A stretch of 64,000 bases of DNA from Rostrohypoxylon terebratum (Eukaryota > Ascomycota > Sordariomycetes > Xylariales > Hypoxylaceae): contig MU385955.1 in the NCBI GenBank assembly GCA_022497145.1, positions 43,365 through 107,364 on the forward strand, in the 5' to 3' direction. Positions 47,201 through 58,577 of this stretch are shown one piece after another; position 1 is the stretch's first letter, and the number at the start of each line of letters is the position of its first letter. The translations under genes and the position numbers were made by a program. The notes under the pieces were generated by a model that was given only the letters and a program-made list of their open reading frames with translations, ran no database searches and was not told the origin of the DNA.

Positions 47201-47723
47201 AAAAAGCGTTTCAGGTGTTTCGACTTCGAATATACGAGGTCGCACGTGCGATTAGCCTATTGACCATTCATCTGCAAAGTTCGGGCAGACGTTTCCGCAT
47301 TCGTGATGGCCCAAAGGAGATTACATGAACGCTAAGGATTCGAACATGCCAGCGCATTGATATAGGCGGACTTTACTATAATAGTCGATGGAACAACGTT
47401 GATCCATCTCTTCGAACACTAGTGCTCGAAGCCATGCTACCCAACCATTCCACGCCTCCCCAGTGCATATGTATCATGCCGCCTGCAATGCTGTTACCAG
47501 AAATTCTCCTAAAGCTCCAATGGATTCCCGTCTCCTGCAAGTTCCATCGTTACACAGACTCTGCATGCGGGTAGGCCCATTGGCCCGGAAAGCAGCTGCT
47601 GGTCCGGACGGGATCCCCTTTTCCAGGTTAAATCGGTGCCCCGAAGCTCTATAACCGGTCTCCCGAGAGTCTAGACCCCCGAACCAGTCGCCCTACCTGA
47701 CTCGTCCGCCGCGCAAAATCGTC
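44206..47723. other. Gene-poor region, 3.5 kb, containing a MITE
   Basis: No gene was recognised apart from the TA-flanked inverted-repeat element annotated at 45129-45364. Short open frames up to about 84 codons show no domain. AGGTAGGT-type motifs recur near 44780 and 45540. Confidence 0.5.
45129..45364. mobile_element. MITE with 39-bp terminal inverted repeats and TA target duplication
   Basis: The arms 45129-45167 (CTATGGTATGGTGGGTAAGA...) and 45326-45364 are reverse complements over 39 bp with one mismatch. Each is directly flanked by TA (45127-45128 and 45365-45366). Total length is 236 bp; the interior has no coding capacity. TA duplication and TIR structure point to a non-autonomous Tc1/mariner-type element. 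The near-identity of the arms implies recent insertion or strong constraint. Confidence 0.85.
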
Positions 47724-49023
47724 ATGGGGAATTCTGCTCTACCTCCGCCAGCACAATTTAGAAAGGGCGTTGTTGTGGTTGCGCTTCTGTTTATTTACGC
47801 CTTCGCTGCGAACGCGCTATTCGGTCTATTATATCGCAATGGCTATTACGAGGCTCTGGTTCGTCTGCGCGATCAGGGGCCACACCATCTTCCTGGCTCC
47901 TCCAATCCCATCCTGACCTTCTACACTGGAATCGGTTTTCTAGACAAGCTTCTGACGCTCGCGAGCGTAATGTTCGCCAACGTTACCGATGGAAACGCGC
48001 CCGAGTTATCGCTTTACGCTTTCCATTTTGGAGGACAGTATCTTGCCATACTTGTTATTATTGCCATTGAAGGGTTAAGGAGCGGAAATCAATCCAACTC
48101 CTTCCGTTTGTAAGGGTCAATCGCAAGCAGCTGTTGATCTGCGCACTGACAATCTTATTACTAGTTTTTCCATATGGGGATGCTTAATGCAAGCCACGAG
48201 CTATGGTGGCACCATGCCAATCTACGCCATGATTCACCTAATTACTTCGTCAGCTGCTCAAGAAGCTGGCCCATCGCTATTAGAAGCAACCTCTACCTCC
48301 AAACTATCAGAACTATGGGCGCTGCCGCAGGCGTTCACGCTTGGTTATGTTATTCCAGCAGTATTGATGAGCGTCCCGCTATTTTCGAACAATGTCCATC
48401 AGTGGTTCGGCGGACTATGGCAAGGATCGCCCATTTTCAGTATGCTAATCGCGAAACTATTAGCAGTCGGCTTCGCGACGAATCCACCGCCCCAGGATAT
48501 CTCCGACAACAAAAAATTAACCCAATCGAGTCCAAAACAACCCCTTACCAGCCCACAATCTCCTGTTTCGTTAACTAGGAGCCGAGAAAGGGGCCAAGAG
48601 AAGGAATTGCTTGCTAAGGCTTACACATTCGCATTCATCTGGTGCGTCGTATCTCAGCTTGTTCCGCTTCTGCTGATTTTGGCGGTCCACATTTATCCAT
48701 CTGCGTTTCCCTCCCGATTACACGATGCTTGGACGATTTTCAACGTTTTTATGCCCCCGCCGTTCTGGTCGACCGAGCAAATGACGTCTATGGCGGCCGG
48801 GATGCACGATTTTTTCTTGTACGACCAATACGTCGGCTCGACTGCCGCCATTGTATGGACCTTTGGACTTTACCTGAATTCCAAGACGATGCCCACGACG
48901 ATAGCGGAATGGGCTAAATTAATTTCCACAATCGCTGCGCTTAGCGTTCTTACAGGACCTGCCGGCGCGGCCGTTTGGCTGATGTGGGAAAGGGATCAGT
49001 TACTATTACTATCCGCCCAGTAG
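47724..49023 (+). CDS. Multi-pass membrane protein, uncharacterised
   Basis: Two exons, 47724-48109 and 48165-49023, give 414 residues; the 55-nt intron uses GTAAGG and TTACTAG. About seven or eight hydrophobic segments are visible, including VVVVALLFIYAFAANALFGL, QYLAILVIIAIEGL, MPIYAMIHLITSSAA, GYVIPAVLMSVPLF, FAFIWCVVSQLVPLLLILA and LISTIAALSVLTGPAGAAVW. A conserved-looking SIWGCLMQATSYGGTMPIYA segment follows the splice site. A polar, Ser/Pro-rich loop (about residues 235-280) is likely cytosolic. It resembles a fungal family of polytopic membrane proteins often found near biosynthetic genes, but I cannot name a function. Confidence 0.8.
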
Positions 49024-49551
49024 GATGACAGAATTAACATATATGGAATTTTTTCCATTTAGCACTCTCGTGCATCGTGTACACTTTGAATATTACAGGT
49101 AAAGCTGCAAAATGCTAACATTCAGCTGAGCCATCGCATATAAATCAACATGGATATATCATGACGTTGCTACGAACCAATTAGACGAAGGTCCGAGCTA
49201 TGTCACGAAATATACAAGGTCACTTACATACTTAATTCTTAATGTTTATCAATAGACGTCATAGATTTTCTTTTTCGACCTCGGTGTTTGCTGTCTTTCC
49301 CTACGTCATGCGCGCGCGCGAAATAGTGAGGCGCAATGAGCAGCTCAAGCTCCGTGCGGTCGAAAATCGCAGGGCTGCCTGCAGAGTTGCGGTCTGTCGT
49401 GCATCAGAATTGACATCATGTTTGGGAGCATAGCCTGTGAGATTTTGATTGCCCACCGCCCTATGCCCAATCTTTCCATTCCATCTTCTCTTCTATTACA
49501 TAGCTTCCCCATACTCTGACCTAGATAGAGAGTAGCACCAGTACGCTAACA
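49024..49551. other. Intergenic region, no gene seen
   Basis: Promoter of the SET/MYND gene and terminator of the membrane-protein gene. A 10-bp CG alternation occurs near 49310. Nothing else recognised. Confidence 0.45.
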
Positions 49552-51273
49552 ATGTCGGGAATGCACACCGTCGAGATCCGCAACTCTGCCATCCCGGGCG
49601 CCGGCCGCGGCCTCTTCGCGCTCCGGGACTTTGCTCCCGGCAAGCTCGTCCTGTTTCTGGAGCAGCCGTTCGTCGCGGAGCTCGAAACGCACCACATGAA
49701 AGATACCTGCGGAAATTGCTTCCAGCGGGGCGCCAGCGACGAAGCGGAGCGTGCGCAGGCGGCTTCCATGGGTCTGCCCAACGGCCTGATCACGATCCGG
49801 CATTGCACACGCTGCTACCGTGTCGGGTACTGCTCCAAAGCATGCCAAGTTAAGGCTTGGAACCGCGGGCATAAGTACGAGTGCCCGGTGCTAGCGCCTA
49901 AGACACGGCCGAACTTGCCGGTGGGCGTCCGGGCTCTTATTAAGTTGTTAGGACGGCTTGGGAATGGCTCTGCGGCCGAAAGAAAACATATTTTAGATAT
50001 TCTGGAGTTCCGACCAGCAGCGGATAACCAGCATATGGAGAAGTTGCGACAGCACGATCAGCAGAAGTTTGACGACTATAATATGCTTGCTCATTCGGCC
50101 TGGGCTTATGCGGGAAAACAGGTTTTCGAGGGGCTTGATATCCAAGTCGTCTGTAGGAAGCTCATGTTTAATGTATGTTTGTACAGAGTACCGAGACATA
50201 CCTAGAACTGGACCTGGGGCTAACACGCTTGATAGCTTATGCATAACGCCTTCCAGATATCGTCTCCGATCGACGCCGCTGAGTATGGCATCGGATTCGA
50301 CCCTATAATCTGTAGCGCGAATCACTCTTGCGATCCGAATGTCATACGCATTTCCAACCAACCTAGCACATTGCTGCGGGCGCTCAAGCCCATAAAGAAG
50401 GGCGACGAAATATTTATGGCGTATACTTCGACATCCAATCCATGTGGGATGAGGCAAGCAGAACTTGAAGAGACTTACTTCTTCACTTGTCAATGCTCCA
50501 AATGCAAGAAGTGCCCAGTCTTTCCAGAAGACACATTCGCGAAACCCGCACATGAACTTCCTGAAAGTTACTTAAAGTCTGCCGACTCGATAATCAAGTC
50601 AAATAGGAAGGATCTGCAAAAATATCTGATCGGAATCGATGAATCGCAAGCGCAGCTTAGACTTGCTGCTATTCAGGAGCTTGCTTTCAGTGTTGCCAAC
50701 GATGGAGACGCGACAAGCCTGGAACTTAGAAGCATGCTCAAGACGTGTATGCATTCTGGCATGTGGACTTGGACGAGACAGCTTGTGCCTCGGCTGTGTC
50801 GGCGACTATTCGCAGTGTATATGGAGTCGCAGAGCACGTATAAGTCGTTTAGGTTGGGCTGCAAACTGCATTTCGACATATACCCAGTGCTTCATCCACA
50901 ACCCTTCCACCCAGAGCGCCTAATTATGATATTTAATTTGGCGATGATGGCGAGTTTCCTCGGGGGTCCGATGTATGCACAAGCACGAAAAGAGCTCGCT
51001 CAACACAAGCTCGATTTTCGCGTTATTTTCTGGGGCTTTATACTCGAGCTGCGGGATCGTGTGCCTCGGGCGTACGGTTGGGATTCGCCTTTTGGGCAGG
51101 TTGTCAAACGTTATTATGAGAATGCTAGAAACCGCGAGACTCGTACCGAATCGGAGGTCAAGAGTGAAGTCGAGGCAGCATGGCCCGCCTTTGAGACGTT
51201 CATAAAGAGTTTGGATATTATCAGCGTGTGCGGTTCAGCCGAGGTAGGAGCATTGGGATGTATTGTCATGTAG
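49552..51273 (+). CDS. SET and MYND domain protein (SMYD-like)
   Basis: Two exons, 49552-50172 and 50236-51273; 552 residues. The 63-nt intron (GTATGT..GATAG) joins LMFN to LMHNAFQISS. The N-terminal SET half has AGRGLFALRDFAPGKLVL. A MYND zinc finger follows with CGNC, HCTRC, GYCSKACQ and GHKYEC (about residues 53-105). The second SET half carries the active-site NHSCDPN motif and GDEIFMAYTS. A post-SET Cys cluster CQCSKCKKC follows, and the C-terminus is helical. SMYD proteins transfer methyl groups from SAM to lysines of histones or other proteins, and fungal members are largely uncharacterised. The unusual point is the split at the SET core by an intron; the junction is supported by frame but not by transcript. 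Confidence 0.92.
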
Positions 51274-51660
51274 AGTCAAATATCTGTCATGCTACGTCGG
51301 TCTCTATCCGGAGTTTCATGAAGTCCTCGCGTAAGTTGCCGTTGATTTCACAGTACCCAGAGATACAATTGTTTACAGGCCTACAGCGTGACCGGCGGTG
51401 AAAATCACGATTGTTGGCTGCTGAGGTGGACCTGGAGAGTCCACCCGCAGGTTACACTTGCCTGGATACGAGACACGGGCGCATGTTGGTGTTTACTTTG
51501 TGTTGAATAGGTACATACATATACAAGTTACGCCTCATCTACTTCTTCAATAGCCTTTTGTAATATTGTGACTTTGGAATACGCACTGATCAAGATACGC
51601 CATCGCTATCTCGCGTGGTTTCCATGTGACGATGATGTCGATCGTGATCGACTATCACAT
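51274..51660. other. Intergenic region, no gene seen
   Basis: Lies between two convergent genes; terminator region. Confidence 0.45.
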
Positions 51661-52254
51661 CTAAACTCTAGAGGCGACGAGACTCATGTAAATCCCCCAC
51701 AAGAGTCCCACAAAATTGAGAAAGACGATCCGTCGCTCCACCGGCACGCAGCTAAAGCTGATGATCGATGCGAATGGCCAGATCTTGTATCCGGCGACAA
51801 TGACGGGAATCGTTTCGGTCCTCACGTTGTAGCCGATCTGACTCAAGGGCTGCCTTTTCAAGATGCCCATCAGTATGAAGAATGCGGCCGTGTTCATGAT
51901 GGCGCCGAGCGTGATACAATCGATGAACCACTTCGTGAATGTGTTGCGCCAATTGAGCTTCGGCTTCTGCTCTAGATCTTCTCGGACTTCCCCATCGTCG
52001 CGTGCATTTTGTTTCTCAACGTCCCCAACGGGTTCCTTCCGTTCATAAGCGGGAAAGTTGCGTTCGAGTAATTGTTGCCACATGTAGTTTGGTGGCGCCG
52101 TAATGAAGGTAACGGTGACAAATTGGAGGAATTTAGCGAGGTCAAAAACGAACGGCTTGCTGTCTCGGTAGGCTTCGAGGAATTGGGCGAGAATATTGGA
52201 CGCGCTGGATAGACCAGCAGCAGCCAAAGTGGCTTTCATCATAGGGGAAGGCAT
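51661..52254 (-). CDS. Mpv17/PMP22 family membrane protein
   Basis: Single exon of 197 residues from the ATG at 52254 (an upstream in-frame codon is GTG, not ATG). Four hydrophobic segments are visible: LSSASNILAQFLEA, FLQFVTVTFITAPPNYMWQQLLE, WFIDCITLGAIMNTAAFFILMG, and IWPFASIISFSCVPVERRIVFLNFVGLLWGIYMS. The closing segment matches the family signature in which WP..Q/N..NF..VP...R....N....W..YLS is conserved, here with W-P, VP-RR and WGIYMS. The family includes peroxisomal PMP22 and mitochondrial Mpv17/Sym1, channel-like proteins of organelle membranes. An acidic loop (residues about 70-100) separates helices 2 and 3. The organelle cannot be decided from sequence alone. Confidence 0.9.
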   Translation of the reverse strand: MPSPMMKATLAAAGLSSASNILAQFLEAYRDSKPFVFDLAKFLQFVTVTFITAPPNYMWQQLLERNFPAYERKEPVGDVEKQNARDDGEVREDLEQKPKLNWRNTFTKWFIDCITLGAIMNTAAFFILMGILKRQPLSQIGYNVRTETIPVIVAGYKIWPFASIISFSCVPVERRIVFLNFVGLLWGIYMSLVASRV

Positions 52255-53847
52255 ATTGATATGTTGATATGACCAGATATCAATTATCACAGTGCCTTGC
52301 TTCAGTCAGGTCGAAGACTGTAGAATGATGAAATAAAGGACAGGAAACAAGAGAAAGACGGAAACGAGTGATGTCTTCTCATTGAAGAGCCGGATGAATT
52401 GAAATCGATATTTTCGGATGTTTAGGGACGTCGATCCAGGAAAGACTTGGGACTTGGAGAAGACACTTGGAAACTTGGAAGATTGTTCAGGTGGGCGTGA
52501 AATATGGGGGGTGTTTCCGGATTATGGATTTATTATTAAATGTGACAAGTCTGTTCAAGATCGTCGCGTTGTACTTCGTATCCTAAGAATTCAAGGTTGC
52601 ATGTGATTACTTGTATATCTTGATCCTGGGATTGAGTTTTGAGGAGAAGTCTAGAGTCTAAATTTGAAAGGTAAAAGATGAAAGTTTCTATCGTTTCGAA
52701 ATTAAGACGGTTCGTCTAAACGTTGATTGCTTTGAACTTTCTTGAAAGACCCAAAATAGAAAACGTCATTTCTCATTGTACATGTCATACATAATTCTAC
52801 TATTAATGTGAGTGATAGTGGACCACGACTACCCCGGATTGATATTCCTCAGCCCCTAAACGAACGCTGGTATGGTTCCGGTTCTAGATATTGGCATATT
52901 CACTTATCAAGATACTAGAATATTAAGATACTCTGGATTATTGATCTATAGAAGTGATGAAAGGTGCTTACCTAAGATAGAATGCGTCATCGTTTCTGAT
53001 TTTTAGGCAATCCTCCGATCGTAAACCATTTCATCCCAAAATCGTCACTGCTAAGTCGTCGAAGAATTCTTCAGACGAATCATCAACGCTGGCTTAAAAT
53101 ACCCCCCATCTGCTTTGGAACTAACTTTAGCTGCTACTTGGTAGTAACATCTTCTGCCTACGTTCATCTAGCCCTAAGGGTAACAAAAATGATCACACAG
53201 ACCCTGAAGAAAGTGGACGCTGAAACCAAATAGTCAAGTGAGAGGGTCTAACAACTCCGTGGCGCTGTGACATCGTGACACCTTGCAACCAGGGTTTCGC
53301 TCATCTGACAATTTTTTTTGCTAGGTCTAGGTCCCCATGCAATTCATCTCCAGCGAGCTACCAAATGAGGCGGTTCTGCCTCGTAGCTAGCAGGCTGTGC
53401 AACCAGTAATCTGTTGCCATTTCGGTTTAGGCTGATAACGGGATCGAGTGACTCACCCGCTTCCGGACATCCGCCCAATCGTCTTACACGCCTCATCCCC
53501 AGAGTAGTCGGGCGATGACATCCCAACATTGGCCACCAAGGTCCTAGGTATTAATAACGATGACTCTTGAACAACCAAATCTGCACCGAGGCCCTTTATG
53601 ATTCATCTCTCATTATTTCTTGAGGCCAGATACCATTTATAAACCATCCTTCTCTTCACCAGCCTTCGAGAAGAGTCTCTTGAACTCCATCTTTACCGAG
53701 AAACTTGCACGCTACCATCCCAGGCGCCTTGCGCGTGGTCATCCTTTACGCCCTTCTGTCCCTATGACAAAATTTTAAATTTACGTGTTCACAACATCTG
53801 TATTACAAATTTATTAATCTACTAGATTCCCTTATAAGCCTCTCATA
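52255..53847. other. Divergent intergenic region, no gene seen
   Basis: About 1.6 kb between the Mpv17-type gene and the orphan charged protein, transcribed away from each other. Only short frames are found. A run of T at 53310-53317 and AT-rich tracts are present. Confidence 0.45.
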
Positions 53848-54753
53848 ATGACGACAACGGTGTCACCATCAGCACTCGGTGCTAGCGAACAGTTTTTTCT
53901 ATCTAGTATCGACCCTAATAGTATCGGACAAGGAGGTCTGCGACAAGGAGCATATAAGAACGATCGAGCTCGCAGACCTACTCGGGTCAATAAAACTCGC
54001 GTCCGCCGCCGCAAGCCTCTCCCTTCACGTTCGGCATGGGGGTACGGTGACGAAGACGACCGCCGTTTGGCGGCTGATCCTTCTGTCATACTACCTAGCG
54101 ACCGCAGACCCAAGAAGCCACGACTCGAACGCCAAGAAGCTTTTCGTGAACCAAACGTACAGTTATTCCACTCTGACGCGGTCGACGACGACGCAGAGCT
54201 TTACAAGCTAGGCATCCTGTACGATGACGAACACGTGCGTGGCTCCCGTTTCAATCTGGACACCATCGTTCACTCGGAGCCGGTATACTCGATCAGACCG
54301 GCAAAACGAGCAAGGAAACAGCGCCGAGATACATCTTACCTGCATCTGGACCTGTCTTTTGCATCGCTTGGTTCGGACACGGATCTTCAACACTACCTTG
54401 CTCCCGAACTGGCTCTACTTACACCTCCCCCCGAGGACCCCCCGACAACCGAGGGGCGTCTCGGGGATGACTCGACATCCGCACGAACATACAGGGATGC
54501 AGTCCTCTCCACGATCCCCGAGCTCCCGGAGAGCTCGATCCACTCATTAGATGAACTCCTCATGAAGCGAGCCTGGTTCCCCGATCTAATCCCCGACGCC
54601 GAAACTGACGAAGAGGAAGAAGACGGGGACAACCAGGACTGGGCTCTTCTCGAGACAGCAGAGATCCTAAGCAACGCGGACATCGACGCTCCGACGGAGG
54701 ACGCGGCCTCGGCCACCGGAGACGCCTGGATAGTGCTGGGGGACGGCTCGTAG
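53848..54753 (+). CDS. Uncharacterised charged protein
   Basis: Single exon, 301 residues. The first half is strongly basic with Arg clusters (KTRVRRRKPLPSRSAW, DRRPKKPRLERQ, RPAKRARKQRR), and the last half is acidic (DAETDEEEEDGDNQDWALLE). Lys/Arg runs resemble nuclear localisation signals. A short conserved-looking block, FNLDTIVHSEPVYSIRP followed by YLHLDLSFASLGSDTDLQHY, separates them. No known domain is recognised. Third-position C/G usage and the 900-nt open frame support a real gene. A nuclear role is inference. Confidence 0.7.
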   Translation: MTTTVSPSALGASEQFFLSSIDPNSIGQGGLRQGAYKNDRARRPTRVNKTRVRRRKPLPSRSAWGYGDEDDRRLAADPSVILPSDRRPKKPRLERQEAFREPNVQLFHSDAVDDDAELYKLGILYDDEHVRGSRFNLDTIVHSEPVYSIRPAKRARKQRRDTSYLHLDLSFASLGSDTDLQHYLAPELALLTPPPEDPPTTEGRLGDDSTSARTYRDAVLSTIPELPESSIHSLDELLMKRAWFPDLIPDAETDEEEEDGDNQDWALLETAEILSNADIDAPTEDAASATGDAWIVLGDGS

Positions 54754-56115
54754 CAGATCCGCCGGAGAGATCCCCGAACGCCCTCGGGTCTCGACCGCTA
54801 GATCGCAGCGTCGCCTGCGCGGATTGGCCCTCACATACCCCAGCACATCCGGTACCGGTGTATCCGAGGCAAAAAAAGACGGCTGTGTGCTCGTAGTCGG
54901 GGAACTGACTACTCGAGCTCGTCGTCATCGCGTTGAGGTGTATTATTACGGTTGCTTAGGTCACAGTGCACTTACCTAATCTTGTATGTAATATGTACAC
55001 TTGTCTAGTCCCTGCGGGACGTTGCATCTTAGGTCACGGATGGATGGATTATTAGGTTACGGCATCATCACTAGCATTATTCGGCGTACTGGTGGGTATA
55101 GTGATACCCCTAGCCGAAGAATCTTCGACTTGCTTTATGGATTTTTTGGTGTCTGTTTGGAAATTGTTGGGATATCATATACAGGTTTAGATATGGTTTT
55201 AGTTAAATATATACCACTCGGACGTCCGATCTTGGTTTTGCCAGCATTGCCTGGGCTTCTAACAACCATTATGTGTAGTTTGTGGAATGAGACATGTTCT
55301 GTGACCGTATTTATTGTCGGATAGATGGGACTAGGAGTATGTCCTGAAAGTAAATCACATACCAGAATAGCGGTATATCGGCTCAATAGGTCATATACTC
55401 TGCGATCAATTACTGAACATTCACCTCGTATTTACCTTGTATGGAAGTGGCCTAAGTTGAGAGTTTGATTCCCCCGGCGGTGACATCAAATTTTTATGTT
55501 TCGGTACTTCGTGGTAATGTAATAAAACTTGGCGAGCAGGTTGCTTGAACTCGACCCGCCTAGTATGGACGAGTGGGCGAGGTGGCTGGGTGGCGGATGG
55601 ACCACTGCAGCATATAAGTCCGTGTAGCTGTTCGACTTCTACGTACGACCATAAGAGCTAGAGAACTCGGGATCCCGTCCGCTCTCCCATAGATAAGCTA
55701 GCTACTGCCGGATTAGTAGTTGGGTCGGTGACGACCAGCGAATCCCTGGTGTTGTACGTTTTTTTTTTTTTTGATAGTATTTTTTTGTTTGTGGTGTTGT
55801 GGGACATGGTTCCGCTTATGGAGGTGTCTTAGCAGTGAATAGTGGCGTCAAGCCTGTAAGACCCACAGGATATTCAGGGTTCTCAAGCCATACATTCGGA
55901 GAGGAAAAAAGTCTCAAATTGCAATTTCAATATCGCCCACTTTGGCCACCTGCTGCAGGACATTGCTAGCAGAACTTGGTAACAGCCATAGGAAAAAAAA
56001 GATAAGCTACACTGCACGCCGCCCAAGAAATCTCGCTCGTGCGATTCTTTTATATCCTGGTCATACCCAACCCGCCCCTAACGCCTAAAGAAAATGCATA
56101 TACTAATTGGTACGC
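54754..56115. other. Intergenic region, no gene seen
   Basis: Between two convergent genes. Holds a poly-T run at about 55759-55772. A 107-codon hydrophobic frame at 55001-55324 is weakly coding and not called. Confidence 0.45.
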
Positions 56116-57673
56116 CTATCGTTGGTCTGCCGTTCGTTCGATTTTCGCTTGTGTAGTCTCGACGACACTCCCCTCGAGTGTTGGTGTACTGACAGGTTTG
56201 TCTTCTCGGATAGGAACTACTTCCCATCTGACCATGGCGTCGTCCATGCCGGGCCATAGATCGGTAGGTAGATATTCCGCAACTTCATTTCGGAATCTCT
56301 CCCGTTCCTTGCGATCGCTCTCGATAATCTTGTCAACGCTCTCCTTTGCCTTCTTCCATATACTTAATACCTTATCCTCCAATGCTCTTCGCCTTTCGAC
56401 CTCAAAGATTAGCCCGTCGTATGAATTCGAGTAGCTCTCGTAGAATTTTCGCAACTGATCCATCTCCTCCAATCTGTCTTCTATCGCCTGTTGCTCGTCA
56501 TTCCACCTCTCGCGGAACTCTGACTCAGCAGAGATATAGCTCTGGAGTCGCGACCCGATATCTTCTAACACGCTGAATGCATCAAGGGTTGACATGTAGG
56601 CCTTCTTTACTTGGTTCGTCTGCTCATCAACCATGGCAAAGTCACCCTCTATGGATTGCAGGCGCACATTAAGTTCTCGAACTACGTCATCTACCTCCGA
56701 AGCGTCTTGTACGACAACTTGGAGCATCTGAACACGGTCTTCGGCAGAGATGGGATCGTAATCTGGCATGTGAGATTCTTGCTCTGCCATGACGCCGGAT
56801 ATCGACATTTCCTCCCCTCCTTGTGAGTTCGTAGCTTCGGCAGCTTTGATCCTAGCTAAAGCTGCCCCACCTTCTGTCGTTCTCACAGCAGTCACGCACA
56901 GATCGAAGTGCTTCGTCAACGATGTGAGGAGTTCGGCCATGTCGTGTGAGTGCTCGACCATGGAGGCTAAGAGTCTGGGGACGATTTGTTCCGTAGAAGC
57001 AGAGGGAGATGGTGGAAATGGGGAAGGAGGCATAGTCTTTTGGAGTAAACGCATATCGGTATCGAAACGTAATAAGTCGCCGTCGAATGATTTCTGCGTA
57101 TTCTGCAAGTTCACAAAGCGCTTTAGCATAAAACACAATTTGGAGTGGAATAGAACGGACCTGTAACGCCTGGATATTCTCTTTCAGAGCATCCCTCATC
57201 GCATCAACTTGTGACTCCTCTATGAAGTCTAATAAGTTCTTCTTCTCTTCGCCTTTCGGCCTGAAGGTACTATCCACGGTCCGATCTCGTAGGACTCGCA
57301 TAGTTTCCTCCAGCCGACCATCGGCAGCGTCCAGTGTCTTGATAGTTTGTCTAAATTCCCGCTTTCCATTGTCGTACGTGCGATTCATGCCGCGTCGTAT
57401 ATGCTGTAGAAGGCGCACCTGTTCGTTGATGCCTTTGTAGATAAACTGGGATTGCGCGGAGAGGATGACGGATTCTTCGTGAGCTTGCCGCGCCGAGCGA
57501 ACGAGTTCGTTAGCGCGCCAGACGAGGCCCATAGAAGAAAGAGAGCGTTTGGCATCGAGGAGATATTGTACGAGGGTCTCGACAGGAACCGACTGGATAG
57601 AATGGAAGTCGACATGATGGGGAGCAGACCGCGATACGGATGTGGACGAGGCTGGTCTAGTTGGGGATGCCAT
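56116..57673 (-). CDS. atg17: Autophagy-related protein 17 (Atg17) scaffold
   Basis: Two exons, 57673-57161 and 57102-56116; 499 residues. The 58-nt intron joins KENIQALQ to NTQKSFDGDLL. The protein is nearly all coiled coil, with SLSSMGLVWRANELVRSARQ, EQVRLLQHIRRGMNRTYD, FDTDMRLLQKTMPP and EEMDQLRKFYESYSNSYDGL, the last being a hallmark of fungal Atg17. Atg17 scaffolds the starvation-specific Atg1 kinase complex with Atg29/Atg31 at the phagophore assembly site. A Pro/Ser insert (MPPSPFPPSPSAS) follows the splice site. The C-terminal WPGMDDAMVRWEVVP agrees with other filamentous ascomycetes. A (GGTATC)n repeat lies just upstream of the ATG. Confidence 0.93.
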
Positions 57674-57691
57674 GTTGAATGATATCGGGGT

Positions 57692-57730
57692 TGGTATCGG
57701 TATCGGTATCGGTATTAGTATTAGTATCAG
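57692..57730. repeat. Short tandem (GGTATC/GTATTA) repeat upstream of atg17
   Basis: Three to four GGTATC units grade into GTATTA units. The repeat begins 19 bp upstream of the atg17 ATG, within its likely 5' leader. Confidence 0.75.
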
Positions 57731-58166
57731 GAGATGCAGGGTCTAGTAATGTTGGAAGATCGTAAGACAGCTACCAAGCTGATGTCTGGATGGAATATCT
57801 ACATTCTAAAACAATGATAAGGATAAGACAAATGCAAGGCTTCTAACAATAAAGTTCAATGTTGTTGAATGTGCTAAGTAGTGAAAAAAAGACGATGGCA
57901 ACTAAGGTTTTAGTTGCAGGTATCACACGCAGTAACCTCCAGGGCTCAGTTCAGACGGTAATCTGTGCTTGGGCAGGTGCGGGTACCTACGTAATATCTA
58001 CATATGTATGTAGCCTCTAGGTAGGTGCTAGGTATTAGGTACCTGTACTAGCTTGAATATTCCACAAGCTTCAGATTAATAAACCCAATCTGCCAGTCAC
58101 AGTCCAACAGTGGTAAGGTACACGTGAAGTACCTGCCCAGTAGTATATCCCAGATCTTCCTTAACG

Positions 58167-58230
58167 TGGAATAAAAGGAAGTTAAGGTTTGACTCCTATT
58201 AGGCCTGTCGGTGCCTTCCTTTTGTTCCAC
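58167..58230. repeat. Palindromic hairpin repeat, copy 2
   Basis: GTGGAATAAAAGGAAG (58167-58182) pairs with CTTCCTTTTGTTCCAC (58215-58230) with one mismatch. The interior ACTCCTATTAG and TGTCGGTGCCTTCCTTTTG are shared with the copy near 21.8 kb. It looks like a very short terminal-inverted-repeat element or a footprint of one. Confidence 0.7.
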
Positions 58231-58534
58231 TCGATCTACCTATACCCCTGCTACCTGTAACGCTTCGATCGGGCGCTCAATAGCTGTACTGTACTGTATG
58301 TCTGTCGAGGCAGAGTCCAATCAAAATTCACAGATCGCAATAGCTTTATCTTATCGGCTTCTGAGCACATGCATTAAGGTTCCAACCTTGAAAGGACACT
58401 CAGTGCACTCAGTGTCTCATAATACATGTCCGCGCCACTCCACAGCCCTATGCCAATATTGATTTTTCTCTACTTCTATTTCAGTTTCTTCATTCCTCTA
58501 CTATCAGTTCCTCAATCATTGATTCAACACCACT

Positions 58535-58543
58535 TATATAAAG
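58535..58543 (+). promoter_or_regulatory. Probable TATA box of the methyltransferase gene
   Basis: TATATAAAG 35 bp upstream of the ATG at 58578, preceded by a CA/CT-rich leader. Confidence 0.5.
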
Positions 58544-58577
58544 AGTAAAAGCCTTTGCACCTTTACCAATCCTAAAA

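Larger units (their letters stand above)
57674..58577. other. Divergent promoter region of atg17 and the SAM methyltransferase
   Basis: Holds a hexanucleotide repeat next to atg17, an AGGTAGGT motif near 58019, the second copy of the hairpin repeat (58167-58230), and a TATATAAAG at about 58535. No gene recognised. Confidence 0.5.

Noticed and set aside
54393..54928. Minus-strand frames opposite the orphan charged protein
   Set aside because: Shadows of the plus-strand gene; low-complexity Ser/Arg content.
55001..55324. 107-codon hydrophobic frame
   Set aside because: It is hydrophobic by composition only; no motif, and no codon bias of neighbouring genes.
55440..55500. GTTTGATTCCC resembling a tRNA B box
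   Set aside because: No convincing A box or acceptor stem can be folded around it.
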